Counted from the stretch's first letter, positions 1-11,552 are shown. The stretch: DNA of 64,000 nucleotides from Betaproteobacteria bacterium (GCA_016868315.1 VGHE01000003.1:248001-312000), one strand, 5' to 3'. Translations and numbers: made by a program. Notes: generated by a model not told the origin, from the sequence alone.

Positions 1-1582
1 CAATACCTCCATTTTCGGCAACTGACCCAACATTCAGCCCTGATTGAGCCAACGCAACCTTGTGAGGGAGGAGTGCTGCAAAACGATCGCCCAAAACCTG
101 CGACGCGCTCCTGTGCGGGTAAAAGTGACTCCATTGTGCAGAGCGCAACAACAAAGCGTCGGCCAGTGCACGCCGAACGTCAAGCCTCTCAAAAAAAGCG
201 ATCAATTTTTCAGGAATCAAAGAGCGGTTCAGTTCATCTACATGGGTGCCAATCCAAGCCGTTGAGACATTGCCTTCGATATAGTCCGCGTGCTGCGCAA
301 CGGCGGTCAGGAATGGAAGATTGGTCGTGCATCCATGAACTGTGGTTTTTTCTAGGGCTCGTGCCAACAGTTCACAAGCAGCCGCTCGCGTCGCGGCATG
401 TGCGATAACCTTAGCAATCATGGAGTCGAAGCGATCATTAACTCGGCCTCCCTCAACGACTCCCGAATCAACACGCACTCCCGGTAAATTAGCTTCGCGG
501 TAGACAACCAAAGGGCCGGGTGTTGGCAAAAAGCCCGAACGCGGATCCTCAGCTAAAAGACGCGCTTCAATAGCGACCCCACGTGGGACGGGCACCACAA
601 AAACATCGGGGCGTGGAAAGCCCTCTGGCCACACACCAAGCGCGAGTTCAAATTGTGCACGCACTAGGTCAACACCATAAACCAATTCGGTGACAGGATG
701 CTCCACCTGAAGACGCGTGTTCATTTCAAGAAAGAAGAATTCGCCCGAATCACTTAACAAAAACTCAACCGTGCCCGCGCCGCGATATTTGGTTTCTGCA
801 ACCAGTGCCATTGCGGCGCGTCCCATTTTCTCGCGCAACTGCGTATCGACAACCGGACTGGGGGCTTCTTCAAGGACTTTTTGATGTCGGCGTTGCAGCG
901 AACACTCGCGCTCGCCCCAAAAAACACCACCGCCCTGTCCATCTCCAAAAACCTGAATCTCAACATGGCGCGGAGCAACAAGGTAACGCTCCACAAAAAC
1001 AGTTGGGTCATTGAAACTGGCCAGGGCTTCCTGCGATGCACGCGCAATAGCATCCGGGAGATCTTTGATATTCTCCACAATCCGCATGCCACGACCACCA
1101 CCACCGCCACTCGCCTTCACCAGAAACGGCGCGACTATCCCGCGCTGAGTGAGAACTTCAGACCACTTCTCCACCGCAAGTTGTTTGAGCTCTTGGCTGA
1201 GCAGAGCTTCGAGAGTTGGCACTCCACAGCGGCGCGCAAAACTTTTCGCAGATTCTTTGCCGCCCATGGCGCGCATGTTCAGCGGTGTTGGTCCCACAAA
1301 CGCAATTCCAGCATCTTCCACGAGCTGCGCAAAATCCGCGTTTTCGGACAAAAAACCATAGCCCGGATGAATCAAATCAGCGCGCCATGAGCGTGCGGCA
1401 TTCACAATCGCTTGAGCATCGAGGAAACTGCTCACCTCAAGCACGGCATCAGCTTCAAAGCGCACTGGAGCGTCACAATCTTCAGGCGTAGAGATGACTG
1501 CAACTTTCCACCCAAAGTCTCGTCCGGAACGCATAATTCGGCGTGCAATTTCTCCGCGGTTGGCAATCACAAGACGCTTCAT
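1..1582 (-). CDS. Acyl-CoA carboxylase biotin carboxylase subunit (C-terminus runs off the left edge)
   Basis: Manual reverse-strand translation from the ATG ending at 1582: MKRLVIANRGEIARRIMRS..., GGGGRGMRIV, EMNTRLQVEHPVTE; overlaps the next gene by 4 nt. Confidence 0.93.
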   Translation of the reverse strand, partial: MKRLVIANRGEIARRIMRSGRDFGWKVAVISTPEDCDAPVRFEADAVLEVSSFLDAQAIVNAARSWRADLIHPGYGFLSENADFAQLVEDAGIAFVGPTPLNMRAMGGKESAKSFARRCGVPTLEALLSQELKQLAVEKWSEVLTQRGIVAPFLVKASGGGGGRGMRIVENIKDLPDAIARASQEALASFNDPTVFVERYLVAPRHVEIQVFGDGQGGGVFWGERECSLQRRHQKVLEEAPSPVVDTQLREKMGRAAMALVAETKYRGAGTVEFLLSDSGEFFFLEMNTRLQVEHPVTELVYGVDLVRAQFELALGVWPEGFPRPDVFVVPVPRGVAIEARLLAEDPRSGFLPTPGPLVVYREANLPGVRVDSGVVEGGRVNDRFDSMIAKVIAHAATRAAACELLARALEKTTVHGCTTNLPFLTAVAQHADYIEGNVSTAWIGTHVDELNRSLIPEKLIAFFERLDVRRALADALLLRSAQWSHFYPHRSASQVLGDRFAALLPHKVALAQSGLNVGSVAENGGI

Positions 1583-2454
1583 GGGGTGCTCCTGAGCACT
1601 GTTGCATCCATTGAAGCGCACCACTGCGGCTGCTTCTTGTCGAAGAATTTTGCCAGTCCGTGCTGCCCCTCTTCCGAACAGCGAGCTACCGCGATCGCCT
1701 GCGCTGTGTGCTCGAAAAGACCCGGATCGGGCAGCGGAGAAATTTTACGGAGGAGATCTTTGGTGCGACGCACTGCATTCGGTGCTGCGAGAAGATGCTC
1801 GCTGACTGTTGCGGCAAGCGCCTCTTTAAAACCCGTTTCACCCGACGCGGCATCAACCACATGTTGAACAAGCCCCAGGTGAAAAGCCTGTTCTGCATTC
1901 AATCGCATGCCTGAGAGCATCACAGGCGCTGCGCGCCCTGTTCCCAATTTACGCACGATGTATGGGCTAATCACCCCTGGAACGATACCAAGGCGTACCT
2001 CGCTGGTCGCAAACACAGCCTTTGAATCGGCGACCACAACATCTGAGCAGCAAACCAAGCCAAACCCGCCACCGATTGCCGCTCCGCGGACAGCCGAGAC
2101 AACCGTTGTTGGGAAACTTGCCAGTCTGAAAAAAAGTGTTCCGAGAATGCGTGCGTCACGCAGACTCTGCGCTTCGTTGCCGCGCGCCTGTTCTTGCATG
2201 TAGTTGAGGTCTGCTCCGGCACAAAACGTGCTCCCCTCGCCTTCGATCAACAACACGCGCATTTTTTCCGCATCGCGCGTCGCAGCAAGTTCAGCAAGCA
2301 CATCATTGAGCTCTGTGATCATGTCGGCGTTGAATGCATTGCGCACGTCCGGGCGATTGAGCACAAGTCTCACAACACCAGAGCCTGCGTGAACCACCTG
2401 CAACGTGCTGCCCTGATAGTCCGAACTCAAATCAAGTTTGCGTGTTTGGCTCAT
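1579..2454 (-). CDS. Enoyl-CoA hydratase/isomerase (crotonase) family
   Basis: Crotonase motifs: LNRPDVRNAFNADM, GEGSTFCAGADLNYM, GAAIGGGFGLVCCSDVVVA. Confidence 0.92.
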   Translation of the reverse strand: MSQTRKLDLSSDYQGSTLQVVHAGSGVVRLVLNRPDVRNAFNADMITELNDVLAELAATRDAEKMRVLLIEGEGSTFCAGADLNYMQEQARGNEAQSLRDARILGTLFFRLASFPTTVVSAVRGAAIGGGFGLVCCSDVVVADSKAVFATSEVRLGIVPGVISPYIVRKLGTGRAAPVMLSGMRLNAEQAFHLGLVQHVVDAASGETGFKEALAATVSEHLLAAPNAVRRTKDLLRKISPLPDPGLFEHTAQAIAVARCSEEGQHGLAKFFDKKQPQWCASMDATVLRSTP

Positions 2455-2458
2455 GCGT

Positions 2459-4372
2459 TCAAACTCCCGGGAACGACGCAGTCACAAAGATTTCGCTGTT
2501 GGAAGCCGCGTGCAAAGTATCAATACTTGCAAACAACCCAAGCGGAATTTCCATCTCACAGCGCAACAGTGCTTGGCTCAAGGTCTTACCTTGGGCATCG
2601 ATACACAAGCTCATTGTTCCGCCGCCATCGAGGGTTTCCTCGAGCAGAAAATTAAGCGCCCAAAGATTCGGAACAACATGGCGTGTCACCTGCCCTTGGC
2701 AGATGCTAGCAAACCAGTTTTTGACGAGCTCCGCAGATACATTCTCACGCAACCAGGCATAGCACTCAGGTGAGCGCCCAATCAGACCAATGTTCGCAGT
2801 ATCGCCTTTGTCACCACTGCGTGCATGAGCAATCGCCCACAAAGGAAGTTTCCTGGTTTTTCCGGTAGCCGTGGGATTGAGCCTATGCGGATCGGAAGGT
2901 GCAACTGTGATCTCTGCACTGCCACCCGTTTTGGGCCAAGCCAGTTCCGATGATTGAGCAACCGAGCAAGGATCAGGACGGTTGACTTTCACCTCCCCGA
3001 CCCAAACGCGAGCCAAAGCCACTTCTTGTGGAATCAATGCAGGCCAATAGCTCACAACATCACTAATGGATGGCGCACCACCCGTCACAGCCACACCCGA
3101 AGGACCACTGAGAATCAGACTTGGCAGAATTTTACGAAAAACCTGCAAAGATGCTTTTTCATCGGCAAGCGCACCAAACCGCACCAGCACTTCCTTGGCT
3201 GCATGAGCAGGAGCAAGAGCACGGTGCGTGGAGTCATCACCAATATATTCGGTCATGGTTTTGCGGCACGGCGGCAAACCAGCACGAGTCAGCTCTGCGC
3301 TGAGTTTTTGCCACATGATTTTTGAAAAGACTTCTGCTTTAGCTCGGGCATCGGGACCTGAAACAATCAATGTTCCGTTTGCTTTGTAACCATCAGCGTA
3401 AGCCACACTGACTTTTAAAAGATCAGTGGGCGGCCTGCCCTTCACGCCCGACACACGCACGCGATCATCACCCGCCTGAGCCAATGCGATGGTTGTAAAA
3501 TCAGCAATCACATCGGGCGTAATATAACTCTGTGGGTGTCCCATTTCATAAAGAAGCTGCTCGCGCAAAGTTTGAACCGAAACCAGACCACCACTGCCCG
3601 GGTGCTTGGTTACGATGAATGAACCATCCGGGGAACATTCAAGAATGGGGAAACCGACGTCTTCGAAGCTCTGCACTTTTTTCCAGTCGGTGAAATTCCC
3701 GCCCGTGGCTTGAGCACCACATTCAATAATGTGACCCGCCACAATCCCATGCGAGAGCTTATCGTAATCGTCAGCCTTCCAGCCGAACTCGTGGATCATG
3801 GCCGCAAGAGTGATACCCGTATCGGTCACACGACCGCAGATAACAATGTCGGGCTTGCTCCTGAGAGCCTCCACTACTGGCATGGCGCCAAAATAAACGT
3901 TTGCACTGAGAACACGCGACAAAACCCCATCGAAGTCTTCGCCGGTTTCCATATTTTTCATGGCGCAGCCCGGCTGCTTCACAAGCTGTGGCAAGCGCTC
4001 CGCAATATCGTCGCCTTCCACAATAGCTACGCGCAGATCAACACCTTCTTTGCGCGCAAGCTCAAACAGGGCATCCGCACAAGCACGCGGATTCACACCA
4101 CCCGCATTAGTGATAATTTTGATACCACGATCTTTGCAGGTTTTGAGAAGTGGAGCGAGCTGTGTGACGAAGTCACCTGCGTAGCCCAACTTGGGGTCTT
4201 TTTGTCTCTGCTTCTGCAGAATACTCATGGTGATTTCGGCAAGAAAGTCGATGGAAATGTAATCCAAATTGAGAGGACCACACACCTGACGACGCAGCGC
4301 ATAGGGGTCATCGCCCCAGTATCCGCCAGCATTTGCAATTCGAATCATGTTTTTCACTTCACCAACAGTCAT
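2459..4372 (-). CDS. AtuA-family protein (DUF1446 plus C-terminal AtuA-like domain)
   Basis: MIRIANAGGYWGDDP..., ITNAGGVNPRACADAL, C-terminal AHARSGDKGDTANIGL; operonic with acyl-CoA carboxylase genes. Confidence 0.88.
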   Translation of the reverse strand: MTVGEVKNMIRIANAGGYWGDDPYALRRQVCGPLNLDYISIDFLAEITMSILQKQRQKDPKLGYAGDFVTQLAPLLKTCKDRGIKIITNAGGVNPRACADALFELARKEGVDLRVAIVEGDDIAERLPQLVKQPGCAMKNMETGEDFDGVLSRVLSANVYFGAMPVVEALRSKPDIVICGRVTDTGITLAAMIHEFGWKADDYDKLSHGIVAGHIIECGAQATGGNFTDWKKVQSFEDVGFPILECSPDGSFIVTKHPGSGGLVSVQTLREQLLYEMGHPQSYITPDVIADFTTIALAQAGDDRVRVSGVKGRPPTDLLKVSVAYADGYKANGTLIVSGPDARAKAEVFSKIMWQKLSAELTRAGLPPCRKTMTEYIGDDSTHRALAPAHAAKEVLVRFGALADEKASLQVFRKILPSLILSGPSGVAVTGGAPSISDVVSYWPALIPQEVALARVWVGEVKVNRPDPCSVAQSSELAWPKTGGSAEITVAPSDPHRLNPTATGKTRKLPLWAIAHARSGDKGDTANIGLIGRSPECYAWLRENVSAELVKNWFASICQGQVTRHVVPNLWALNFLLEETLDGGGTMSLCIDAQGKTLSQALLRCEMEIPLGLFASIDTLHAASNSEIFVTASFPGV

Positions 4373-4387
4373 GGCAGTAAATTCCTT

Positions 4388-6022
4388 TCACATCCGGAAG
4401 ACGCCGACTTGGGTCGGCTCGATGGCTGAGTGCAGTGTTGTCGCCAGACTCGCCGCGAGAATTTGGCGCGTATGGCGCATGTCGATGATGCCATCGTCCC
4501 AGAGCCGCGCTGATGCATGGTAGGGATGCCCTTCGCGCTCATATTTTGCACGAATGGGTTGAGCAATTTCCTCGGCCTGGTCTGCGCTCAATAATTTACC
4601 TTCACGCGCAAGTTGATCGCGCTTCACCGTGACCATCACCTGCGCAGCCTGTTCCCCACCCATCACGCTGATGCGAGAAGATGGCCAAGTCCAAAGGAAG
4701 CGGGGGCTGTAGGCGCGGCCGCACATGCCGTAGTTACCTGCACCGAAACTGCCACCCATGAGCAATGAGATTTTGGGAACCTTGGCCGTGGCGACTGCGT
4801 GCACCATTTTAGCACCGTCTTTTGCAATTCCACCGCGCTCATATTGGGCACCCACCATGAAGCCCGTGATGTTCTGCAGAAACAGAAGCGGAACCGATTC
4901 TTTTGTGCACAGCTCAATAAAATGAGCTGCCTTGAGTGCACTTTCAGCAAAGAGCACACCATTGTTGGCAATAATTCCGCAGGGCATTCCTTCAATATGA
5001 GCAAAGCCCGTCACGAGGGTTGTGGCGTAGCGTTGTTTGAATTCGAAAAGGCGGCTGCCATCGACGACGCGAGCAATCACCTCGCGGATGTCCACCTGAC
5101 GGCGCAAATCCCGAGGCCAGAGCCCAAGGATCTCCTCCGGATCGAAACGGGGCGCTTCGGGTGTCTGGAGTTTCACATGCGCTGCAGGACGCTGACCCAA
5201 GTGCAAAACAACATCACGAAGAATAGCAATGGCGTGTTCATCGTTGTGGGCGTAGTGATCTGCCACACCGCTCATCTCCGTGTGGACACGCGCTCCACCG
5301 AGTTCATCGGCAGAAACATCCTCGCCTGTGGCGGCCTTCACAAGCGGTGGCCCGCCGAGAAAAATGGTTCCCGTGCCATTGACGATGATGGTCTGATCCG
5401 ACATGGCCGGTACATATGCTCCGCCCGCGGTGCAGCTTCCCATCACGCATGCGATTTGAGGAATTCCCAGAGCACTCATATTGGCCTGGTTGAAAAAGAT
5501 ACGCCCGAAATGCTCTTTATCCGGAAATACTTCCGACTGCAGCGGCAAAAATGCTCCGCCGCTGTCCACCAAATAAAGACACGGCAACCGATTCTCGAGC
5601 GCTATTTCTTGCGCTCGCAGATGTTTTTTCACCGTCAGCGGATAATAGGTTCCACCTTTGACAGTGGCATCATTGGCAACAATCATACAGGTTACGCCGC
5701 TCACGCGGCCGATGCCCGCCACGACTCCTGCAGCAGGGACTGAATCCTCGTAGACACCGTCTGCAGCATAAGGGGCGACTTCCAAAAAAGGAGTGCCTGG
5801 GTCAAGCAGCAGTGCAATGCGGTCGCGCACGAAGAGCTTGTTCTGCTCCTTCAAACGTGCGCGCGCCTTTTCGCCTCCTCCGGTGCGGATTTGAGCGAGT
5901 TTTTCAGACAATTCATTGTTGAGTTGCCGATGATACTCAAAATTGGCTTTGTACTCATCTGAGCGCGTGTCGACATGACTGCGGATGAGAGTCACTGCGA
6001 AATCTCCTTGCCTCGGTCGCAT
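4388..6022 (-). CDS. Acyl-CoA carboxylase carboxyltransferase subunit (methylcrotonyl/geranyl-CoA carboxylase beta-like)
   Basis: [95 protein letters not shown]. Confidence 0.93.
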   Translation of the reverse strand: MRPRQGDFAVTLIRSHVDTRSDEYKANFEYHRQLNNELSEKLAQIRTGGGEKARARLKEQNKLFVRDRIALLLDPGTPFLEVAPYAADGVYEDSVPAAGVVAGIGRVSGVTCMIVANDATVKGGTYYPLTVKKHLRAQEIALENRLPCLYLVDSGGAFLPLQSEVFPDKEHFGRIFFNQANMSALGIPQIACVMGSCTAGGAYVPAMSDQTIIVNGTGTIFLGGPPLVKAATGEDVSADELGGARVHTEMSGVADHYAHNDEHAIAILRDVVLHLGQRPAAHVKLQTPEAPRFDPEEILGLWPRDLRRQVDIREVIARVVDGSRLFEFKQRYATTLVTGFAHIEGMPCGIIANNGVLFAESALKAAHFIELCTKESVPLLFLQNITGFMVGAQYERGGIAKDGAKMVHAVATAKVPKISLLMGGSFGAGNYGMCGRAYSPRFLWTWPSSRISVMGGEQAAQVMVTVKRDQLAREGKLLSADQAEEIAQPIRAKYEREGHPYHASARLWDDGIIDMRHTRQILAASLATTLHSAIEPTQVGVFRM

Positions 6023-6110
6023 TCACAAAGAATGCCGGGTCGAAAGTCCCATGAGAAATTCTTACGAAGGAGGCTGTCTTAGCTGTTCCAGAACATTTAG
6101 ACAAATGCTC

Positions 6111-6827
6111 TCAGGGGCGGCGAATGAGCTCTTTCATTTCGCGCACAGCACGCTCCAGACCCACAAGCACCGCTCGCGCCACAATGCTGTGCCCAATGTT
6201 GAGATCTTGCATGTGGGGAATCACAGCCACGGGTGTAACATTGCGGTAATTCAGCCCATGCCCAGCATGCGGGGCGATGCCTTTAGAAAAGGCATATGCG
6301 CACGCTGCGCTTATCCGCTGCAACTCTTTGTTCTGCTCAGCTCCCGCAACCTCCGAGTAACGGCCGGTATGGAATTCAACCATCGAGGCACCAGTTCTGA
6401 GGGTTGCATCTACAGCTGAACTCTCGGGCTCAATAAACAAGCTGCACGGTATTTGAGCAGACTGCAGAGCTCGCACAGCATCTGTGAGGGAACCCATTTG
6501 TCCTGCAACGTCGAGACCGCCTTCAGTGGTGCGTTCCTCACGCTTTTCTGGCACCAGAGTCACCATGTCGGGTTTCACCTCGAGTGCAATGCGAATCATC
6601 TCGGCAGTGCACGCCATTTCGAGATTCAAAGGCACCTGCAAGATACTCCGCAAGAGGCGGACATCGCGGTCGATGATATGGCGACGGTCTTCCCGCAAAT
6701 GCACGGTAATTTGATCGGCACCGCCGAGCTGAGCCAGCACTGCAGCTTCCACGGGGTCGGGGTACTGAGTTCCACGCGCCTGACGTATGGTTGCTACGTG
6801 GTCGATGTTCACTCCCAAATTCGCCAT
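6111..6827 (-). CDS. pdxJ: Pyridoxine 5'-phosphate synthase
   Basis: [52 protein letters not shown]. Confidence 0.96.
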   Translation of the reverse strand: MANLGVNIDHVATIRQARGTQYPDPVEAAVLAQLGGADQITVHLREDRRHIIDRDVRLLRSILQVPLNLEMACTAEMIRIALEVKPDMVTLVPEKREERTTEGGLDVAGQMGSLTDAVRALQSAQIPCSLFIEPESSAVDATLRTGASMVEFHTGRYSEVAGAEQNKELQRISAACAYAFSKGIAPHAGHGLNYRNVTPVAVIPHMQDLNIGHSIVARAVLVGLERAVREMKELIRRP

Positions 6828-6849
6828 GATTCACGTTCCTTTCCGATGA

Positions 6850-7659
6850 TTATTTCATCCAACCCATCGCTCGGTACCCGATGAAGCCAGCATACTCATT
6901 CAGCACCCGCACCGTGCGCTCCGCATTCCGAAAATTCAAGAATCCCTCACTTGAATATTCAACACCCGGGGATGGCACCGGACATGGCCGCAGACCTGCC
7001 GCTCGAAAAGCTCCCACGGCTCGCGGCATGTGCAAAGAACTGGTCACAAGAGCAATCTCGGGTTTCAACCGTAAGCTCTGCAGGTATGAAGCAACACGCG
7101 TGGCGTTATCACGGGTGTTGAGGGACTGCGATTCGGTCACGATATTCTCTTCAGGAATATCGGCACGCCAGGCACGAAAGGCATCCTTCATGAGCTCACT
7201 TTCTGGCCGAGGCACACCTGCGAGAGACGGCCCACCACTCATGACTACTTTAATGGTACGACGCTCATCAGGTGATAAAGCCACCATCCAGCGTGCCGCA
7301 TGACGCACCCGCGACATGGTGGAGACCGCAAGGTCATCCGCACCTGCGAGCCCCCCACCCAGAACGACCAGAGCACCCAACCCCGCGCGGCACCCCTCCT
7401 GGGAAAGCTGAGCCGTTTTGGAGAGGATGGGCTTCGCCCAAAGCTCAGGCAAGCCACGTGCTCCCGCAAAAACCAGAAGTGCGAAGGGAAGAACGAGACA
7501 AGCCAGGGAGGCTCCCCGCAATCCACGTTTAAGCAGAACCAGAGCCACACCCAAAAGCACTACGAAACCCAAGTCAAAGGAAAAATCCTTGACAATCCGG
7601 ACACCTTGAAGTGGCCAAGGCGAGGCTGCGCTGAGAACTTCAGGAGTAGGACTCGCCAT
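6850..7659 (-). CDS. YdcF/SanA-like (DUF218) membrane protein
   Basis: N-terminal hydrophobic helices, VLGGGLAGADDLAVSTMSRVRHAA, VTSSLHMPRAVGAFRAAG. Confidence 0.8.
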   Translation of the reverse strand: MASPTPEVLSAASPWPLQGVRIVKDFSFDLGFVVLLGVALVLLKRGLRGASLACLVLPFALLVFAGARGLPELWAKPILSKTAQLSQEGCRAGLGALVVLGGGLAGADDLAVSTMSRVRHAARWMVALSPDERRTIKVVMSGGPSLAGVPRPESELMKDAFRAWRADIPEENIVTESQSLNTRDNATRVASYLQSLRLKPEIALVTSSLHMPRAVGAFRAAGLRPCPVPSPGVEYSSEGFLNFRNAERTVRVLNEYAGFIGYRAMGWMK

Positions 7660-7727
7660 TTTGTGTCTCCTGGGTTAGTGTGCCGGCCATACAACCAAAG
7701 TGAATTGAAGGGCCAGGACACACCCGC

Positions 7728-10700
7728 ATGAAGCTCAAATCCATTACGATGCATGGCTTCAAAAGTTTTGCCGACCGCGTGACGGTTCAATACCACGACG
7801 GCATCACCGGTGTCATTGGCCCGAACGGTTCCGGCAAATCAAACATCATCGATGCTGTGCGCTGGGTGATGGGTGAGCAAACCGCAAAAAGTCTGCGTGC
7901 CGACGACCCAACCGACATCATTTTTGCCGGATCGCAGAGCCGCAAACCATTGAGCATGGCAGAGGTCACGCTGACCTTCAGCAACAACGGTTCGCGTTGT
8001 CCGCCTGAGTTTCTGCATCTTCCAGAAGTTTCCATTGGTCGCCGTATCTATAGAAGTGGCGAGCGTGAATATTTTCTCAACAAAGAACCCTGTCGCCTCA
8101 AAGATATCGTTGATTTCCTGATGGCCATTGGCCTTGGCTCGAAGAGCTACGCAATCATTCAGCAGGACAAGCGCGACCGTATCATCCAAGCCTCGCCTGA
8201 TGACCTGCGAGAAATTCTCGAGGAAACTGCGGGCATAAGCATCTTCAAAACACGCCGCAAGGAAGCTGAAAAGCGCCTTGAATCGACTGGTGAAAAGCTG
8301 CGTAACCTCGGCGAAATTGAAACTGAGATCACCAAACAGGTCGAAAACCTGAGCGAGCAGGTGGTGAAAGCACAGCGCAAGCTCGAGCTTCAGGCTGAGC
8401 TGCGTGAAAAAGAAATCACGGTTCTGTCGAACCGCATTGGCTTCTTCCGCGCCAAAGCCAAAAAACTGCGCGACGAAATTGAATCAAAAGCGAAGGAAAC
8501 CCAAGCGCAAACCATCGAGGCTGCGCAATGGGAAGGCGAAGCCAACGAACTGAAGGCCGAGCAAATTGAGATCACGACCGAAATCAAAGATCTTGAAAAT
8601 GCCTTCGATGAAAAACGCCTGGCGCTCACGAAATTCCGCGAGCGTCTTGGCCACATCGCAAATCGTAAAACCGAACGCTCCCAATTCAAAAACCAGCTCT
8701 CACAAGACATCACTCTTGAGCGAGAAAACCTTCAGCGCGAAGAGGCTCGGCACACAGAAATGCTCTCGAGCCTCGAGCAAGCTGACCTTGAATTACGCAA
8801 ACTCGACGGCGAAACCGAGCACCTTCAATACCAGCTCGAAGAGGCCGACGAATCTCTGCAGGTCGAGCGCATCCGTGGCGAGGAACTCCGCTCAGAAATC
8901 CGTGCACTCGAAGACAGCACCAAGCTTTTGCGCTCCCGCAATGAAGTGGCACTTGCAGCGATTGAGAAGGCCAATCAAGCACTCTCGCGCGCCGAAGAAC
9001 AGCTGCGTGAGTTTGCAAACCAACGTGGTCAACTCGCTGCAGACAGACGTTCGGTTGAAGTTCAACTGAGCACACTTTCAAGCGGACTCGAGTCGGTGGC
9101 CAGTGAACGCGCGACACTCGATGCCGAGCTCACAATTTTGAATGAGGGCGTTGAGAACGCCAAAGCACAGCGTGACAGCGCCAAAGAGCGCCTACTCGAA
9201 GTCGCAACCCGTGCCAGTGGCCTCCAAAAAATGGTGGGTGGCTCGGATGGTCTTTCTGATGGCGCCAAGCTTCTCCGCGAGAAGCTTTCGCATCTTGTTC
9301 AGGGCTTTGTTTTTGAAAAGGTCACGGTACACCGCGACGACGAAGAGGCGCTTGAACGTGCCTTACCCGGTCTCCTCGAAGCTGCCCTGGTGGCAAGTGG
9401 CGATGTCCTCGTGGACGTGCTCGATAAGGTCGAGGAAGCGGGAGGAAGCCGTGTTGGCCTGCTGCTGACCGAAACACTTGCACCACTGTCACCAACAGAA
9501 ATCGACACCAAAAACAAAATCCTTGCGCACCAAGGGATCCGCTGTGTGGGCGACAGACTCTCACGTTGCGATGTTCCTGCGCTGCGCACACTCTTTGAAC
9601 GCACGTTTGTTGCTCGCGATGAGTGGTTGCTGTTTAAAGCATATCGGCAAATTCCAGCTGAGCTGCGCGGTCAGTTCTTGTTTCTCACCGATCGCGGCAC
9701 GCTCGTTTCTGGAACACGCGAAATTGGCTTCGGTGAATCCTCCGACGGCGCGGGTCAGGGGCTGCTGCAACGCAAACGCGAGCTTGCAGAGCTTGAGTCT
9801 GAACGCGATGCCGCGCAGGCTGCGCTTGCAACTCTCGAAGGTGGTTTGTTTGAAAAAGACGACCGCCGCAAAAAGCTTTTGGCACGCATCACGGAAATTG
9901 ATTCCCAGCTTTCGCGTGAAAAGGTTGAGGCACTGCGCCTGACCTCCCAACTCGAAACCTTCGATATCCAGCTGCGCCACCTCGATGAAAACATCTCCCG
10001 TGTTGAAAGCAACCGCTCTGAAACTCTGGCGGAAATTGAAGAGAGCCGACAGCAGTACGCGCGCAACCAGGCCGAAATTGATAGGCTTGAAGCTGAGCGC
10101 GCTCAGTTCATGCGCGACCTTCAGGACTACGAAAGCGAACTGTCCGACAAAAAAGAACACCGCGACGAGATTTTCAACGAAATCAACCGACGCCGCACCC
10201 AACGTGCAACCATCATGGAGCGTCAATCCAACTTCCGACGCAACTATGAGGAAGCAAAACACCACCTGCAGCGGCTGCGCGAAAAAGTAGATCGCGGCAT
10301 CGCGCAGCTGAGTGAAATCGACGCGCAAATTGCACAGGCGAGCGAGGAGCTGGCCGGCTCTGAGCGTGAAGTTATCCATCTTGAGCAAGAAACCAAACGC
10401 CTCGAGGGCAACCTTGAGCAAGCGCAATCGACCGAAGCAGAACTGGCCGAGAAACTGCGCGTGCTTGAATCTCGTCTCAAGACCCAACGCGACCACGAAA
10501 GCGCACGCCAGAAATTTGTGTCAGAACGCCAGGTCGAACTTGGACGCTTCGAAATGGTTCTGGAAACCTCTTTGAAGGAAGCTCAGGAGCGTTTCAACCT
10601 GACGCCCAAAGACTTCCCCGAGGAAGCGGAAGACAACCCGCAGCTTGTTTCTGAATTTGAAAAACGCATGCGGCAAATCAACAACGAACTTGCCGAGCTC

Positions 10701-11378
10701 GGCGCGGTCAACGAACGCGCCGTCGATGAATACCGCGAGGCTGAGGGGCGCCGCCAACTCCTCGTCCAGCAAAAGGCAGACATCGAATCGTCGGTGCAAG
10801 AGCTCTACAAAGCGATCGCCGAAATCGAGGAAACCACCAAAACTCGCTTTGCTGCCATCTACGAACAGGTGAGCACCGAGTTTGTGAATATCTTCCCTGT
10901 GCTTTTCCCAGGCGGTAACGCGAAGCTGCAGCTTCTGAAACCTGAAGACATGCTCACCACGGGCGTTGAAATCATGGTTCAGTTGCCAGGTAAACGCATG
11001 CAGAACATGAGTCTGTTTAGCGGTGGAGAGAAGGCTCTGACGGCGATTTCACTCATTTTCTCGCTGCTCAAAACCACTCCTGCACCCTTCTGTTACCTTG
11101 ACGAAGTCGATGCGCCTCTCGACGAAGCCAACGTTGGCCGCTTCAACTCTGTTCTGGAAGCTCTCTCTGGTGAATTCCAATTCGTGGTCATTACGCACAA
11201 CCGGCGTACGATGGAAATCCTCGACACCATCTACGGGATTTCGATGGCTGAGCCCGGCGTTTCGCGCCTCGTGGCGGTTGACCTCTCCGATGTACCTGAA
11301 CATCTGCGCAAGAAGAATCAAGCACAGGTGGCCGCGCGTTCTGGTGCAAGCGCCCGCACAGAGCAACCCGCACTTTAA
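7728..11378 (+). CDS. smc: Chromosome segregation protein SMC
   Basis: GPNGSGKSNIIDAVRWVMGEQ, long coiled coil, hinge region, LFSGGEKALTAISLIFSLLKTTPAPFCYLDEVDAPLDEANVGRF. Confidence 0.97.
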   Translation: MKLKSITMHGFKSFADRVTVQYHDGITGVIGPNGSGKSNIIDAVRWVMGEQTAKSLRADDPTDIIFAGSQSRKPLSMAEVTLTFSNNGSRCPPEFLHLPEVSIGRRIYRSGEREYFLNKEPCRLKDIVDFLMAIGLGSKSYAIIQQDKRDRIIQASPDDLREILEETAGISIFKTRRKEAEKRLESTGEKLRNLGEIETEITKQVENLSEQVVKAQRKLELQAELREKEITVLSNRIGFFRAKAKKLRDEIESKAKETQAQTIEAAQWEGEANELKAEQIEITTEIKDLENAFDEKRLALTKFRERLGHIANRKTERSQFKNQLSQDITLERENLQREEARHTEMLSSLEQADLELRKLDGETEHLQYQLEEADESLQVERIRGEELRSEIRALEDSTKLLRSRNEVALAAIEKANQALSRAEEQLREFANQRGQLAADRRSVEVQLSTLSSGLESVASERATLDAELTILNEGVENAKAQRDSAKERLLEVATRASGLQKMVGGSDGLSDGAKLLREKLSHLVQGFVFEKVTVHRDDEEALERALPGLLEAALVASGDVLVDVLDKVEEAGGSRVGLLLTETLAPLSPTEIDTKNKILAHQGIRCVGDRLSRCDVPALRTLFERTFVARDEWLLFKAYRQIPAELRGQFLFLTDRGTLVSGTREIGFGESSDGAGQGLLQRKRELAELESERDAAQAALATLEGGLFEKDDRRKKLLARITEIDSQLSREKVEALRLTSQLETFDIQLRHLDENISRVESNRSETLAEIEESRQQYARNQAEIDRLEAERAQFMRDLQDYESELSDKKEHRDEIFNEINRRRTQRATIMERQSNFRRNYEEAKHHLQRLREKVDRGIAQLSEIDAQIAQASEELAGSEREVIHLEQETKRLEGNLEQAQSTEAELAEKLRVLESRLKTQRDHESARQKFVSERQVELGRFEMVLETSLKEAQERFNLTPKDFPEEAEDNPQLVSEFEKRMRQINNELAELGAVNERAVDEYREAEGRRQLLVQQKADIESSVQELYKAIAEIEETTKTRFAAIYEQVSTEFVNIFPVLFPGGNAKLQLLKPEDMLTTGVEIMVQLPGKRMQNMSLFSGGEKALTAISLIFSLLKTTPAPFCYLDEVDAPLDEANVGRFNSVLEALSGEFQFVVITHNRRTMEILDTIYGISMAEPGVSRLVAVDLSDVPEHLRKKNQAQVAARSGASARTEQPAL

Positions 11379-11552
11379 CTGAGCCTGCCGCTCACATGTC
11401 CACACTCAGCCTCTTCATGCCTACAAATTCAAACAGATATCAATTATTACAGCTACTTATTCAATTGTCACATTCTCGTCACATTTACCCCTCCGCTCCT
11501 TGCTGTTGTCACAAAAATGCCCGATATATGTCACACAGGGGAGAACAAGACC

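Noticed and set aside
3710-4429. 239-aa ORF on the plus strand
   Set aside because: Antisense to the AtuA-like gene; composition typical of a shadow ORF.
4799-5743. 314-aa ORF on the plus strand
   Set aside because: Antisense to the carboxyltransferase gene; no recognisable family and atypical composition.
9561-10496. 311-aa ORF on the minus strand
   Set aside because: Lies fully antisense to smc, whose SMC domains are unambiguous; a codon-bias shadow ORF.
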